Notes: generated by a model not told the origin, from the sequence alone. Shown: positions 45,975-55,256, counted from the stretch's first letter. The stretch is DNA of 64,000 nt from Veillonella caviae (GCF_003992125.1 NZ_RQUY01000002.1:62001-126000); one strand, 5' to 3'. Made by a program: numbers and translations.

Positions 45975-46832
45975 ATGAACAATTTAAAAACTACTATGTT
46001 ATTAGCTTTGCTAACAGCGCTTCTTGTAGCATTAGGTAATGCCTTTGCAGGTGCAAAAGGGGCTATGATGATGTTCGTCATGTCAGCTGCTATGTCATTT
46101 ATGTCTTATTGGTATAGTGACAAGATAGTACTTGCTCAATACAATGCACAAGAAGTAACTGCACATTCAAACCCTAAACTTTACGGTATGGTTCAACGTT
46201 TGGTTAACAATGGCAATTTGCCAATGCCAAAAGTGTATATCATTCCTAGTGACGTACCTAATGCCTTTGCAACAGGTCGTAATCCACAGCATGCGGCAGT
46301 GGCTGTTACAGCAGGTATTCAACAATTATTAACAGATGAAGAATTGGAAGGTGTACTAGGGCACGAATTAACGCATATTAAAAATCGTGATACTCTGATT
46401 AGTACCATTGCAGCCATCATTGGTGGCGCTATTTCTACGATTGCTCAATTCGGTATGTTCTTTGGCGGTCGTTCCGACGAACGCGAAGAAGGTTCTAATC
46501 CATTGGTACTCATTGGTATGATGATTTTAGCTCCTATTGCGGCTATGATTATTCAAATGAGTATCTCTCGAACTCGCGAATTTGGTGCTGATGAGGGGGG
46601 CGCTAGACTTTCAAAAAATCCTATGGCATTAGCATCAGCATTGGCAAAAATTGACCATTATTCTAAATATGGTTCCTTGCCAAATGCGAGTAATGCTACG
46701 GCACATATGTTTATCATTAATCCAATGGTAGGCATTGGTGAAAGCTTATCCAATCTTTTTAGTACGCATCCACGCACAGAAGATCGTATTGCGAGGTTAA
46801 AACAATTAGCTCAAAATCAAAAGTATAGATAG
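45975..46832 (+). CDS. htpX: Membrane zinc protease HtpX
   Basis: HtpX degrades misfolded membrane proteins. The 285-residue protein starts with two membrane segments (about 7-25 and 30-48) and has the catalytic HELTH in LGHELTHIKNRD (about 135-147). Two further hydrophobic stretches and the Glu-containing SRTREFGADE motif (about 205-214) complete the active site. The ATG at 45975 with TTGGAGG upstream is preferred to an upstream in-frame start that overlaps the promoter. Confidence 0.95.
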   Translation: MNNLKTTMLLALLTALLVALGNAFAGAKGAMMMFVMSAAMSFMSYWYSDKIVLAQYNAQEVTAHSNPKLYGMVQRLVNNGNLPMPKVYIIPSDVPNAFATGRNPQHAAVAVTAGIQQLLTDEELEGVLGHELTHIKNRDTLISTIAAIIGGAISTIAQFGMFFGGRSDEREEGSNPLVLIGMMILAPIAAMIIQMSISRTREFGADEGGARLSKNPMALASALAKIDHYSKYGSLPNASNATAHMFIINPMVGIGESLSNLFSTHPRTEDRIARLKQLAQNQKYR

Positions 46833-46851
46833 TAGAACAGGAGGCATACTA

Positions 46852-47259
46852 ATGCAAGAAACATTAGTTTTAATAAAACCAGATGGCGTACGTCGTCAAC
46901 TATGTGGCGAAATTCTAAGCCGATATGAGCGCAAAGGACTCGTCATTAAAGCAATGAAATTGTTAGAAGCATCAAAAGAATTGGCTGAAGAACATTATGT
47001 TGAACATAAAGGCAAATCATTTTTTGGTGAACTCGTTGATTTCATTACATCTGGCTCGGTATTAGCCTTTGTATTAGCAGGTGAAAATGCTATTGTTTCT
47101 GTTCGAGCTATCAATGGTGCAACAAATCCAGTAGATGCAGCACCAGGTAGTATTCGTGGTGACTATGCCTTAACTATGGACTCTAATGTAGTACACGCGT
47201 CAGATTCCGTGGAATCTGCTAGTCGAGAGATCCATCTATGGTTTCCAGAATATAAATAA
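46852..47259 (+). CDS. ndk: Nucleoside-diphosphate kinase
   Basis: Ndk balances nucleoside triphosphates via a phosphohistidine. The 135-residue protein starts QETLVLIKPDGVRRQL, has the active-site His (about residue 115) in SNVVHASDSVESA and includes GSIRGDYA. The Lys-Pro-Asp-Gly motif and length are normal. GGAGGC precedes the ATG. It sits between htpX and the cobalamin adenosyltransferase. Confidence 0.97.
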   Translation: MQETLVLIKPDGVRRQLCGEILSRYERKGLVIKAMKLLEASKELAEEHYVEHKGKSFFGELVDFITSGSVLAFVLAGENAIVSVRAINGATNPVDAAPGSIRGDYALTMDSNVVHASDSVESASREIHLWFPEYK

Positions 47260-47273
47260 TAGGAGGTCGGCAA

Positions 47274-47789
47274 ATGGGTAGTAGCGTTTATACAAAAACA
47301 GGTGATAAAGGAACCACAGGCCTTTATACAGGAGAACGCGTTCAAAAATCTTCACTTCGCGTGGAGGCCTATGGTACGATTGACGAATTACAAGCCTTTT
47401 TAGGCTTAGCAAGAGCACATGCGCATAACAAAAAGGTTCAAACTGAATTACTCGATATTGAGCGTACGTTGTGGACCTTGATGGCTGATGTAGCAAGCTT
47501 GGGACAGATTGCAAAAGTAACAGATCAACAAGTTAAACATTTGGAAAAAGTAATTGATCGGTTTGATGAATCGTTAGAGCCACTTACACAATTTGTAGTT
47601 CCTGGCGATAATGTAGCATCGTCGTATTTGCATGTAGCTAGAACTGTTGTGCGCCGTGCAGAACGTGCATTGTGGCGCGTTTTAGACAATGGTGAAGAAG
47701 TGCATGAATCAAATTTAAAATATTTAAATCGTTTATCTGATTTATGTTTTATATTAGGTCGTGTAGAAGAAGAACTAGGTGCAGAATAA
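47274..47789 (+). CDS. Cob(I)alamin adenosyltransferase, PduO type
   Basis: The enzyme makes adenosylcobalamin by transferring the adenosyl group of ATP to cob(I)alamin. The N-terminal VYTKTGDKGTTGLYTGERV (residues 5-23) is the ATP-binding signature. YGTIDELQAFLGLAR and the C-terminal ARTVVRRAERALW (about 120-133) complete the PduO pattern. Length 171 is normal. AGGAGG precedes the ATG. It is the first cobalamin gene of the region, separated from the main cluster by a terminator and an unknown gene on the other strand. Confidence 0.94.
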   Translation: MGSSVYTKTGDKGTTGLYTGERVQKSSLRVEAYGTIDELQAFLGLARAHAHNKKVQTELLDIERTLWTLMADVASLGQIAKVTDQQVKHLEKVIDRFDESLEPLTQFVVPGDNVASSYLHVARTVVRRAERALWRVLDNGEEVHESNLKYLNRLSDLCFILGRVEEELGAE

Positions 47790-47790
47790 C

Positions 47791-47829
47791 AAATAAAAAA
47801 GCTATGTGAATGACATAGCTTTTTTATTT
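47791..47829. terminator. Bidirectional terminator after the adenosyltransferase gene
   Basis: A perfect 17-bp stem (47791-47807 with 47813-47829) around a GAATG loop, core AGCTATGT/ACATAGCT flanked by A and T runs. It lies two bases after the stop and serves both the adenosyltransferase and the opposing unknown gene. Confidence 0.93.
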
Positions 47830-47891
47830 GTTATCTATTTAATTGTAATTCAATATAATACGTCTATTGGATTGTGTAAAATAGGTAGTAT

Positions 47892-48230
47892 TTAGTTTTG
47901 CGTAATTTCTTGATTCAGCACATCTTGTGGGCTGGGGTAGAAGAAAAAAATGTGTGGGATTTCATATCTGAATTTTTCTCGTAATAAATCAGATAAGGTC
48001 GTTTCAAATCGAATGATATCATTAGCGCAAAATTTAAAATCTTCTACCAATACAAATAATTGTGGTTCTACTTGGGGGGCGTTAGGTGGCAATTCCGATG
48101 GGTCAATGGGAACATTGACTACGGCACGAACAGTAGCAATATAACCGCCTTGGCCATCTTCAATTGCTACACGATAGGTATTTTCCCACAATGTAGACAT
48201 CAATTTTAATTTCATGTTCATAATTTCCAT
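47892..48230 (-). CDS. Hypothetical protein (112 aa) within the cobalamin region
   Basis: I do not recognise this protein. The reading frame is supported by AAAGGAG seven bases before the ATG and by the shared terminator at its 3' side. It appears soluble, with no signal peptide. The N-terminal half looks beta-rich (ENTYRVAIEDGQGGYIATVRAVV). A proline-rich turn (DPSELPPNAPQVEP) follows, then strand and helix (LFVLVEDFKFCANDIIRFETTLSDLLREKF) and an aromatic stretch IPHIFFFYP. One Cys. It is divergent from cobU with 63 bases between the starts. A link to cobalamin is only positional. Confidence 0.75.
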   Translation of the reverse strand: MEIMNMKLKLMSTLWENTYRVAIEDGQGGYIATVRAVVNVPIDPSELPPNAPQVEPQLFVLVEDFKFCANDIIRFETTLSDLLREKFRYEIPHIFFFYPSPQDVLNQEITQN

Positions 48231-48293
48231 AGTACATCTCCTTTGTTATACTAATAATGATACAGAAATTATATATACTTGTATAGGTGATTT

Positions 48294-48872
48294 ATGAAAT
48301 CAAAAATTATATTGTGCACCGGTGGTGCACGAAGTGGAAAAAGTGAATTTGCAGAACGTCTGAGCTTGTCTTACACGGGGAAAAAAGCCTATGTGGCAAC
48401 AGGTCAAGCTTTTGACAATGAAATGAGAGACCGTATTGCTAAGCATAAAGCGCGTCGTGGTATAGAGTGGAATAATTTTGAAATCCCTTATGATTTACAT
48501 GGTTATTGGCAACAGATTTCTAATGATAGCGATATTATTTTAATAGATTGTTTAACTATGTTCACTACTAACCATATGCTAAATTTTGGTTCTATTGAAA
48601 ATCAAGATGATGCTAATCATCTTGAGTCACAAATTATGGAACATATTCATAATCTATTACAAGATATCAAGCAGTCTCATAATAAGGTTATTATATTTGT
48701 AACTAATGAAATCGGTCTTGGTATCGTACCAGATAATAAATTGGCACGATATTTTAGAGATATTGCAGGTCGTGTCAATCGCGAAGTAGCTACAGCTGCT
48801 GATCAAGTATATCTCACCATTAGTGGTGTTACTATAGAATTAAAATCCCAGGAGGCTCACATAGATGGCTAA
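48294..48872 (+). CDS. cobU: Adenosylcobinamide kinase / guanylyltransferase
   Basis: CobU phosphorylates adenosylcobinamide and then adds GMP to give adenosylcobinamide-GDP. The protein starts with the P-loop TGGARSGKSEFAERL (residues 9-23) and has the conserved guanylylated-His region near IAKHKARRGIEW (about 45-56). IILIDCLTMFTTNHML and FVTNEIGLGIVPDN follow. Length 192 (family about 180). It overlaps cobQ by eight bases. I see no cobalamin riboswitch in the short upstream gap. Confidence 0.95.
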   Translation: MKSKIILCTGGARSGKSEFAERLSLSYTGKKAYVATGQAFDNEMRDRIAKHKARRGIEWNNFEIPYDLHGYWQQISNDSDIILIDCLTMFTTNHMLNFGSIENQDDANHLESQIMEHIHNLLQDIKQSHNKVIIFVTNEIGLGIVPDNKLARYFRDIAGRVNREVATAADQVYLTISGVTIELKSQEAHIDG

Positions 48873-50391
48873 GAAAATTATGTTCCAAGGTACTAGTTCT
48901 AATGTAGGAAAAAGTATATTATGTACAGCCTTGTGCCGTATTTTATATCGTAAAGGATTTAAAACGGTTCCTTTTAAGGCTCAGAATATGGCTCTTAATT
49001 CTTATGTTACTAAATGGGGCGATGAAATTGGACGAGCTCAAGTAGCACAAGCTGAAGCAGCTGGTATAGATCCAATTGTACAAATGAATCCTGTTTTATT
49101 AAAACCAACAGGTAATCAATCATCACAAGTAGTATTGATGGGTAAACCAGTAGGCGTATTTTCGGCAAAAGAATATCACACACAATATTCTTTAACAGCA
49201 TTAGATAAAGTTAAAGAATCATTAGCCTTTTTAGATGACCATTTTGAAATGATTGTCATTGAAGGAGCCGGTAGCCCAGCAGAAGTTAATTTAAAAGCTA
49301 ATGATATTGTAAATATGCGCATCGCCAAAATGACACAAGCCCCAGTATTCCTTATTGCTGATATTGATAGAGGCGGTGCTATTGCATCGATTGTAGGCAC
49401 GTTGGAATTGTTAGAACCAGAGGAACGAGATTTAATTAAAGGTATTGTAATCAATAAATTTAGAGGTGACATTAAACTTCTTGAACCAGCTCTTACTTTC
49501 ATAGAAGAAAAAACAGGTAAAAAGGTGGTAGGTGTTATTCCTGCTATTGAAAATCTAGATATTGATGAAGAAGATTCTGTGGCATTAGAAAATAAGAAAT
49601 ATGAGGGCACAAAGGAAATTCAAATTGCTGTATTACAAACGCCAAAAATTTCTAATTTTACCGATTTTGATGCGTTAAATTACGAACCAGATGTGTCGGT
49701 TCGATTTGTAGGCCCTGGTGATCTATTAGGTACTCCCGACTTGATAATTTTACCAGGTTCAAAAAATACATTATCGGACTTAAAGTACTTACAAGAGACT
49801 GGGTTTGCCGATGAAATCAAATCATTAGCAGTTAAGGGGACACCAATTATCGGCGTATGTGGTGGCAATCAAATGTTAGGTACTACCATTTATGACCCTC
49901 ATCATATGGAAGGTGACATCGAAGAGAGTACAGGTTTAGGTTTAGTTCAATCTACTACAACAATGAAAGATAAAAAAACAACACACCAAGTTACTTTTGA
50001 TGTAGAAAATCTTCATTTCTTAAATGGTGTGTACAGTGGCAAGAATCTTGTAGGATATGAAATTCATATGGGGGATACTACTCCAAATGATGCTTCTGTA
50101 CAACGTTGTTTCAATATTACTAGTCGCAGTGAACAATCGGTAGATGTAGTTGATGGTTTTATTGATGGTACACACCGCATCATGGGCACTTATGTTCATG
50201 GTGTATTTGATAATGATGAATTCCGTCGCTTTATTATCAATCAATTACGATTGGCGAAAGGGTTGGATGAAAAGCCTGTACTATTCCGTTATTTTAAACA
50301 TAAGAATGATGCTTATAATCGACTGGCTGATATTGTAGAAGAACATCTCGATATGGACTATATCATGTCTATATTAAAGGATATGCGGTGA
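48865..50391 (+). CDS. cobQ: Cobyric acid synthase
   Basis: CobQ (CbiP) amidates four side chains of adenosylcobyrinic a,c-diamide. The N-terminal P-loop-like domain starts KIMFQGTSSNVGKSILCTAL. The central region has PVFLIADIDRGGAIASIVGTLELL (key residues DIDRGG). The C-terminal glutaminase-like domain has the nucleophile Cys in GVCGGNQMLG (about 330) and the His in GTYVHGVFDN (about 433). Length 508 is normal. AGGAGG lies inside cobU, upstream of the ATG. The stop overlaps the cbiB start. Confidence 0.96.
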   Translation: MAKKIMFQGTSSNVGKSILCTALCRILYRKGFKTVPFKAQNMALNSYVTKWGDEIGRAQVAQAEAAGIDPIVQMNPVLLKPTGNQSSQVVLMGKPVGVFSAKEYHTQYSLTALDKVKESLAFLDDHFEMIVIEGAGSPAEVNLKANDIVNMRIAKMTQAPVFLIADIDRGGAIASIVGTLELLEPEERDLIKGIVINKFRGDIKLLEPALTFIEEKTGKKVVGVIPAIENLDIDEEDSVALENKKYEGTKEIQIAVLQTPKISNFTDFDALNYEPDVSVRFVGPGDLLGTPDLIILPGSKNTLSDLKYLQETGFADEIKSLAVKGTPIIGVCGGNQMLGTTIYDPHHMEGDIEESTGLGLVQSTTTMKDKKTTHQVTFDVENLHFLNGVYSGKNLVGYEIHMGDTTPNDASVQRCFNITSRSEQSVDVVDGFIDGTHRIMGTYVHGVFDNDEFRRFIINQLRLAKGLDEKPVLFRYFKHKNDAYNRLADIVEEHLDMDYIMSILKDMR

Positions 50392-51389
50392 TAGCTATGG
50401 AATTACAAGTAGTACTCGACTGGTTCACCAAACATAGTTATGTTTGTATTCCTATACTGGCATTCATCCTAGATATGATTCTCGGTGACCCACGATCTAA
50501 TTTGCATCCTGTAGTACTCATTGGACGAGTAATTAGTTTTTTTGAAGCTGTATTTTATAAAGACACCGATAATGATACTAAAAAATTATGGTATGGAGGT
50601 ATTACTGTCGGATTTATCCTTCTTACTATTTATATCATTACTTCTCTTATCTTGTGGTTAGCAGGCCTTATCAATGAATGGGTATACTATCTTGTAGAAG
50701 TAGTGCTTGTGTATGTCACGATTTCACCCCGTTCTTTAGGTGGTGCTGGGTTTGAAATTACTCGATTGTTAAAACAAGGTTTCATCGATGATGCGCGAAA
50801 ACGCGTATCTTGGATTGTAGGTCGTGATACGGAACATTTGGATGAAAGTGAAATCACCCGTGCTACAGTAGAAACTATTGCAGAAAATACTGTGGATGGT
50901 ATTGTAGCACCGTTGTTTTTCTTCCTTATCGCAGGCCCCATTGGTTCTATTTTATACCGCACAGCGAATACTATGGATTCTATGATGGGGTATAAAAATG
51001 ATAAATATATGTACTTTGGTCGCGTTGCTGCTCGTTTAGATGATATATTAAATTGGATTCCAGCACGTATTACCTTTCTATTGTTTGTTATAACGGCATT
51101 TATTATGCGCTTTGATGCCCCAGAAGCTTTACGTATTGGATTGCGTGATGCATGGAAGCATCCTAGTCCTAATGGCGGTTATGCAGAAGCTCCTGTGGCA
51201 GGTGCATTACATATTCGTTTAGGTGGTTTTAATCAATATTTTAATAAACGTACATTCCGTGAATACATGGGGGACCCAAAAGAAACCATGAATCGTTTGC
51301 ATATTACTAGAACTATTTATATGATGTATGGTGCGACGTTTCTTGCGATACTCATATCTACAGCGGTTATTTGGGGCACAATGAATTAA
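50388..51389 (+). CDS. cbiB: Adenosylcobinamide-phosphate synthase
   Basis: CbiB attaches aminopropanol (phosphate) to adenosylcobyric acid. The 333-residue membrane protein has ILDMILGDPRSNLHPVVLIGR at the N-terminus, the conserved ETIAENTVDGIVAPLFFF (about 163-180), YRTANTMDSMMGYKND and WKHPSPNGGYAEAPVAGAL near 260. I chose GTG at 50388, which overlaps the cobQ stop as GTGA and has AAAGG seven bases upstream. The ATG three codons later is possible. The linker comes from CobD and the threonine kinase encoded downstream. Confidence 0.94.
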   Translation: MIAMELQVVLDWFTKHSYVCIPILAFILDMILGDPRSNLHPVVLIGRVISFFEAVFYKDTDNDTKKLWYGGITVGFILLTIYIITSLILWLAGLINEWVYYLVEVVLVYVTISPRSLGGAGFEITRLLKQGFIDDARKRVSWIVGRDTEHLDESEITRATVETIAENTVDGIVAPLFFFLIAGPIGSILYRTANTMDSMMGYKNDKYMYFGRVAARLDDILNWIPARITFLLFVITAFIMRFDAPEALRIGLRDAWKHPSPNGGYAEAPVAGALHIRLGGFNQYFNKRTFREYMGDPKETMNRLHITRTIYMMYGATFLAILISTAVIWGTMN

Positions 51390-51475
51390 GAACCTAATAG
51401 AAGGTATAGAAGGTATCTAGTAATAAATAATATATGTAAACAAGTAAAGTGGTATTTTGATGGAGTAACTGTATA

Positions 51476-52363
51476 ATGACACCATTTTTTATAGCATTAC
51501 AGTTTTTAACGAGATTAAAAATCGTAAATCAAACAGAATGGACTATGGAGGATTTTGGTAAATCAGTAGCCGCATTCCCTTATGTAGGTCTTATTATAGG
51601 TATATTTCTCACTATCGTATATGGCATAGGCTCTCAGTTTTTACCAACTACACCGCTGATGCTTGTCATAGTCATTAGTGAATTTCTATTCACCGGAGGA
51701 CTTCATGCAGATGGGCTGATGGATACTAGTGATGGTATTTTTTCTGGTAGAGACAGAGAAAAGCAATTAGAGATTATGAAGGATAGCCGTATTGGATCCT
51801 TCGGAGTGGTAGCGTTTGTATTTGTTACATTATTAAAATGGCAATTGCTAACAGCTATTCCAATTCCAGAGTTTATTCCAATCATTTTAATTATGATGCC
51901 ATTGATGAGTCGTTATACATTGGTCCATAGTATTCGATCTTATCCATATGCAAGAAAAACAGGTATGGGCCAAGCCTTCGCGGAATTGGCTCCCAAGAAT
52001 GTTATCACATGGAATACTATTTCTACATTCTGTATGCCTATATGTTTATGTATTGTTATTGGGTTTTTATATGGTATAGTATGGTTGATAACGAGCCTCA
52101 TGCAAATACCTATTATATCGCCTAATATAGCTCTATTCGGCATATCCTATGTATTGGTAGGCATGATGGAAATTAATGTTTTTTCCATGATAATAAGCTT
52201 TCTTATTAATCGTTTATTAAATCACTACATTGTAAAACAATTAGGTGGTACTACAGGCGATACATATGGATTTGTTGTAGAAGTAACAGAAGTAATTTTG
52301 TTGCTGGTATATATCATAACATTAACGGTTTTATCTGCTTATATACCAACTGGAATTTTATAA
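51476..52363 (+). CDS. cobS: Adenosylcobinamide-GDP ribazoletransferase (cobalamin synthase)
   Basis: CobS joins adenosylcobinamide-GDP and alpha-ribazole at the membrane. The 295-residue protein has about seven hydrophobic segments. The family motif GGLHADGLMDTSDGIFSGRDREKQLEIMKDSRIG (residues about 75-108, key residues HADG-MDT-DG) carries the metal-binding acids. QLGGTTGDTYG near 258 is also diagnostic. The 86 bases upstream include a tandem 9-base repeat TAGAAGGTA (51398-51415). Confidence 0.95.
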   Translation: MTPFFIALQFLTRLKIVNQTEWTMEDFGKSVAAFPYVGLIIGIFLTIVYGIGSQFLPTTPLMLVIVISEFLFTGGLHADGLMDTSDGIFSGRDREKQLEIMKDSRIGSFGVVAFVFVTLLKWQLLTAIPIPEFIPIILIMMPLMSRYTLVHSIRSYPYARKTGMGQAFAELAPKNVITWNTISTFCMPICLCIVIGFLYGIVWLITSLMQIPIISPNIALFGISYVLVGMMEINVFSMIISFLINRLLNHYIVKQLGGTTGDTYGFVVEVTEVILLLVYIITLTVLSAYIPTGIL

Positions 52364-52404
52364 TATTCAACCTATAATGGTTATCCTTATAGCTAAACCA
52401 ATAG

Positions 52405-52428
52405 TATGTGGCAATATATTGCCCATAA
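52405..52428. promoter_or_regulatory. Dyad upstream of the threonine kinase gene
   Basis: A perfect 14-base palindrome GGCAATATATTGCC (52410-52423) is extended on both sides by TATG and CATA with one mismatch between, giving a 24-base dyad. It lies 60 bases before the GTG start in the 124-base gap after cobS. It looks like a protein-binding site; no regulator is known. Confidence 0.45.
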
Positions 52429-52487
52429 ATTGTGAAAGTATATAGCCTAGGTATCTTAGAATTTGTATGAGTCTTAAGGAGGGCATT

Positions 52488-53420
52488 GTGGCCTATTATG
52501 TACGAGCACCTGGTACATGTGGTGAATTCATTCAAGGATCTATCGACGGACAATCATTTCTTGTTACATGTCCCATTAATCGCTATTCGTATGCTCTTAG
52601 CGATGTGATGTATCCTTTGCCTTTTTATCACTGTTCATTACAACCTAAGGCTCAAGAAGCACATCGTATTGTATTCCGTACATTACAAGGTGCCAATACA
52701 ATGGATATTGACTCTATTAGGCTCAATGATTTTTCATCATGTTATGAAGAATCATTTAATACACCTATATATGTGCGCTCTGATATTGTGCAAGGAAAAG
52801 GCATGGCCTCTAGTTCTGCAGATATTTCTGTAACTGCTATGGCCACCGCATTGGCTTTGCAAAAAACATTGACCTTAAAAGAATTAGAGTCTATCTGTTT
52901 ATCTGTAGAACCTACAGATGCAGCCTTTTATCCTGGCATTACACAATTTGATTATATTACGGGATCTATTAGCCAACATTTAGGTCAATGCCCACCATTA
53001 AAAATTCTTATTTTTGATGAAGGGGGTATCATCGATACGGTAGCTTTTAACCAACAAGCGGATTTACAAAAAAAGATAGAAGAAAAAGAATCTATTATCC
53101 GCGAAGCTCTAGATATATTTAAAGAAGGATTAGTAGCTCACGATATTAGACTCATCGGTCAAGCTGCTACATTAAGTGCCTTCGCCAATCAAAGAATATT
53201 ATATAAACCTCATTTATATGACTTTCACGAAATTGGTATAGCTTTTCAGAGTGTAGGTACCATTATCGCCCATAGTGGCACCATCATGGGGTTATTATTT
53301 CCTACTGATTATAATGGTATTTCGGATTGCAAACGGTATATAGAACGTAAACTACCAAGCATCCAATTTGTTGATATTGTAGAAACTACAAATGAAGGAT
53401 TAACATATATAAAACGATAG
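52488..53420 (+). CDS. PduX-like L-threonine kinase (GHMP family)
   Basis: The family makes L-threonine O-3-phosphate, the precursor of the cobalamin linker. The protein begins YYVRAPGTCGEFIQGSIDG, and the ATP loop is VQGKGMASSSADISVTA (about 103-119). It ends with a GHMP C-terminal domain. Length 310 compares with about 300 for PduX. The start is GTG at 52488, with AAGGAGG five bases upstream; an earlier in-frame ATG (52467) would place the Shine-Dalgarno inside the coding sequence. Next to cobD, which uses its product. Confidence 0.9.
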   Translation: MAYYVRAPGTCGEFIQGSIDGQSFLVTCPINRYSYALSDVMYPLPFYHCSLQPKAQEAHRIVFRTLQGANTMDIDSIRLNDFSSCYEESFNTPIYVRSDIVQGKGMASSSADISVTAMATALALQKTLTLKELESICLSVEPTDAAFYPGITQFDYITGSISQHLGQCPPLKILIFDEGGIIDTVAFNQQADLQKKIEEKESIIREALDIFKEGLVAHDIRLIGQAATLSAFANQRILYKPHLYDFHEIGIAFQSVGTIIAHSGTIMGLLFPTDYNGISDCKRYIERKLPSIQFVDIVETTNEGLTYIKR

Positions 53421-53433
53421 AAAGGAATATATT

Positions 53434-54561
53434 ATGCCCAATATACATGGAGGCAATATTTTCTCTTTTGCCCATGAACATAGTATTGAACCTAGAGATG
53501 TCATCGATTTTAGTGCTAATATCAATCCTCTTGGTCCTAGTCAAAAAGGAATCGATGCATTACAAGACAAAATAGCTTATATTTCTCATTATCCAGATAT
53601 TACTAATGATGATGTATTGAATACAGTAGCTGATGTATATGGTGTGCCAAAAGAATCCATCCTCTTAGGTAACGGTGCAGCAGAGTTGTTATATGCAATC
53701 GGACGCCTACCGAATTTTACAGGCTCCTTTGTACCAGCCCCAGGGTTTTCTGAGTATCAAGCATCTATGGATGCTGCTTGTATTCCCGCTCGTTCTATTT
53801 ATTACAAACAACGAGAAGAACAAAATGGTACACCGTATTTTGAAATTCCTTATTTAGCATTGCAAACTTTTGCAGCAGAATTAAAAGGACAGGATGGACG
53901 AATTATTGTATTCTTAGGGAATCCTAATAACCCGGACGGTACATTATTAGATATAGCCTATGTACGAGAGCTGGCGGCTATGCTAAGAGATGCTCGGAGT
54001 TTATTAGTTATCGATGAGTCATTTATTGATTTTATAGGCACTGAATCATTACAAGATAATTCATATTCTATGCGTTCTTTGATTAACAATTTCGACAATG
54101 TTATCATTGTTCATTCTTTTACAAAATTTTATGCTGTTCCAGGTTTACGTCTTGGCGCGGTATTTGCAGATCCTAAACTAATAAATGAATTACGACCATT
54201 TATCCCAGCTTGGTCGGTTAATACACTGGCACAAGCTTATGCTGTAGCAGCTATTAATGATAGTGAATATATTAAGAAAAGCAAACAATTTTTAGCTGAA
54301 GAACAGCGATTTATGTATGACGCGTTACATTCTATTGATGGTCTTAATGTATATAAGCCAACAGCTAACTATATGCTCATAGAAGTGCAGCATGCATCGA
54401 TAGATCTTGAGTTTATACAAAAGGAACTGGAAAAAGAATATATTATGATTCGTAACTGTGCTCACTACAAAGGTCTAGGGCCTAATTGGATGCGTGTGGC
54501 CATAAAAAATCGTGAACAAAATAAAAAGATTGTTGAGTTACTAACAGCTCTTTTCAAATGA
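53434..54561 (+). CDS. cobD: L-threonine-O-3-phosphate decarboxylase
   Basis: A PLP enzyme of the class II aminotransferase fold, giving aminopropanol phosphate for CbiB. It begins NIHGGNIFSFAHEH and has DFSANINPLGPS. Other motifs are FLGNPNNPDGT near 160, VIDESFIDF near 190 and the PLP Lys in VHSFTKFYAVPGLRLGA (about 230). Histidinol-phosphate aminotransferase is the nearest confusable family, but the context with the threonine kinase and the cob genes favours CobD. Length 375. Confidence 0.92.
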   Translation: MPNIHGGNIFSFAHEHSIEPRDVIDFSANINPLGPSQKGIDALQDKIAYISHYPDITNDDVLNTVADVYGVPKESILLGNGAAELLYAIGRLPNFTGSFVPAPGFSEYQASMDAACIPARSIYYKQREEQNGTPYFEIPYLALQTFAAELKGQDGRIIVFLGNPNNPDGTLLDIAYVRELAAMLRDARSLLVIDESFIDFIGTESLQDNSYSMRSLINNFDNVIIVHSFTKFYAVPGLRLGAVFADPKLINELRPFIPAWSVNTLAQAYAVAAINDSEYIKKSKQFLAEEQRFMYDALHSIDGLNVYKPTANYMLIEVQHASIDLEFIQKELEKEYIMIRNCAHYKGLGPNWMRVAIKNREQNKKIVELLTALFK

Positions 54562-54604
54562 TTTTCCAATAGCGGATAGATAAATAATTGTATAAGGAAG
54601 TTGC

Positions 54605-55243
54605 ATGAAAACATTATATATTGTAAGACATGGCGAAACAGACTGGAATAAAATGGGTAAATACCAGGGGATTACAGATGTTCCGTTAAATAAAAATGGT
54701 CTTGCACAAGCTGTAGCTTGTGGTAAAGCATTAGAACATATTCAATTTAATCGCATTCTTTCTAGTGATCTATCAAGAGCATTAGTGACCGCTGAATCTA
54801 TACGAGGAAATCGCAGTGTAGATATTAAAATAGATGAGAGATTGCGAGAACTCAATTTTGGCGATTGGGAGGCTCTATTGTTTTCTGAAATCGAAGATCG
54901 TTGGCCTGGTCTAATCGATGAAATGTACCGCCGTCCAGATACGGTAAAGGTACCTAATGGTGAAAGCTTTAAAGAGCTACAAGATCGAGCTTGGGCTGGT
55001 GTATTTGAGTTCATTTCGGAAAATGACGACGATGAAACCTTGCTTATCACCTGTCACGGTGGTACTATTCGTACTATTTTATGTAAATTACTAAATATTC
55101 CGATTAGCCATTGTTGGAATTTTAGTCAAGGTAACACAGCTATAAATCGCGTATTCTATAATGGTATGGGAGAGTATGATCATAATATTCTTAATTTACT
55201 AAATGATACGGCTCATGTAGAACTATTACAAGGCCACGCTTAA
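54605..55243 (+). CDS. cobC: Histidine phosphatase, probable alpha-ribazole phosphatase
   Basis: The phosphohistidine motif is LYIVRHGETDWNKMGKYQG (residues 3-21), with the second His in ITCHGGTIRTIL (about 147-158). ELNFGDWEALLF is typical of the phosphoglycerate mutase-like family. The 212-residue protein follows cobD, so a role as CobC (removing phosphate from alpha-ribazole 5'-phosphate or adenosylcobalamin 5'-phosphate) is inferred from context. Sequence alone gives only the broad family. Confidence 0.82.
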   Translation: MKTLYIVRHGETDWNKMGKYQGITDVPLNKNGLAQAVACGKALEHIQFNRILSSDLSRALVTAESIRGNRSVDIKIDERLRELNFGDWEALLFSEIEDRWPGLIDEMYRRPDTVKVPNGESFKELQDRAWAGVFEFISENDDDETLLITCHGGTIRTILCKLLNIPISHCWNFSQGNTAINRVFYNGMGEYDHNILNLLNDTAHVELLQGHA

Positions 55244-55256
55244 TCTAGGAGCCACT

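Noticed and set aside
48231-48293. Cobalamin riboswitch before cobU
   Set aside because: The gap is 63 bases and lacks a B12-box-like sequence; the class needs about 200 bases.
49176-49610. 144-codon minus-strand frame opposite cobQ
   Set aside because: Shadow of a conserved gene, no recognisable domain and no ribosome binding site.
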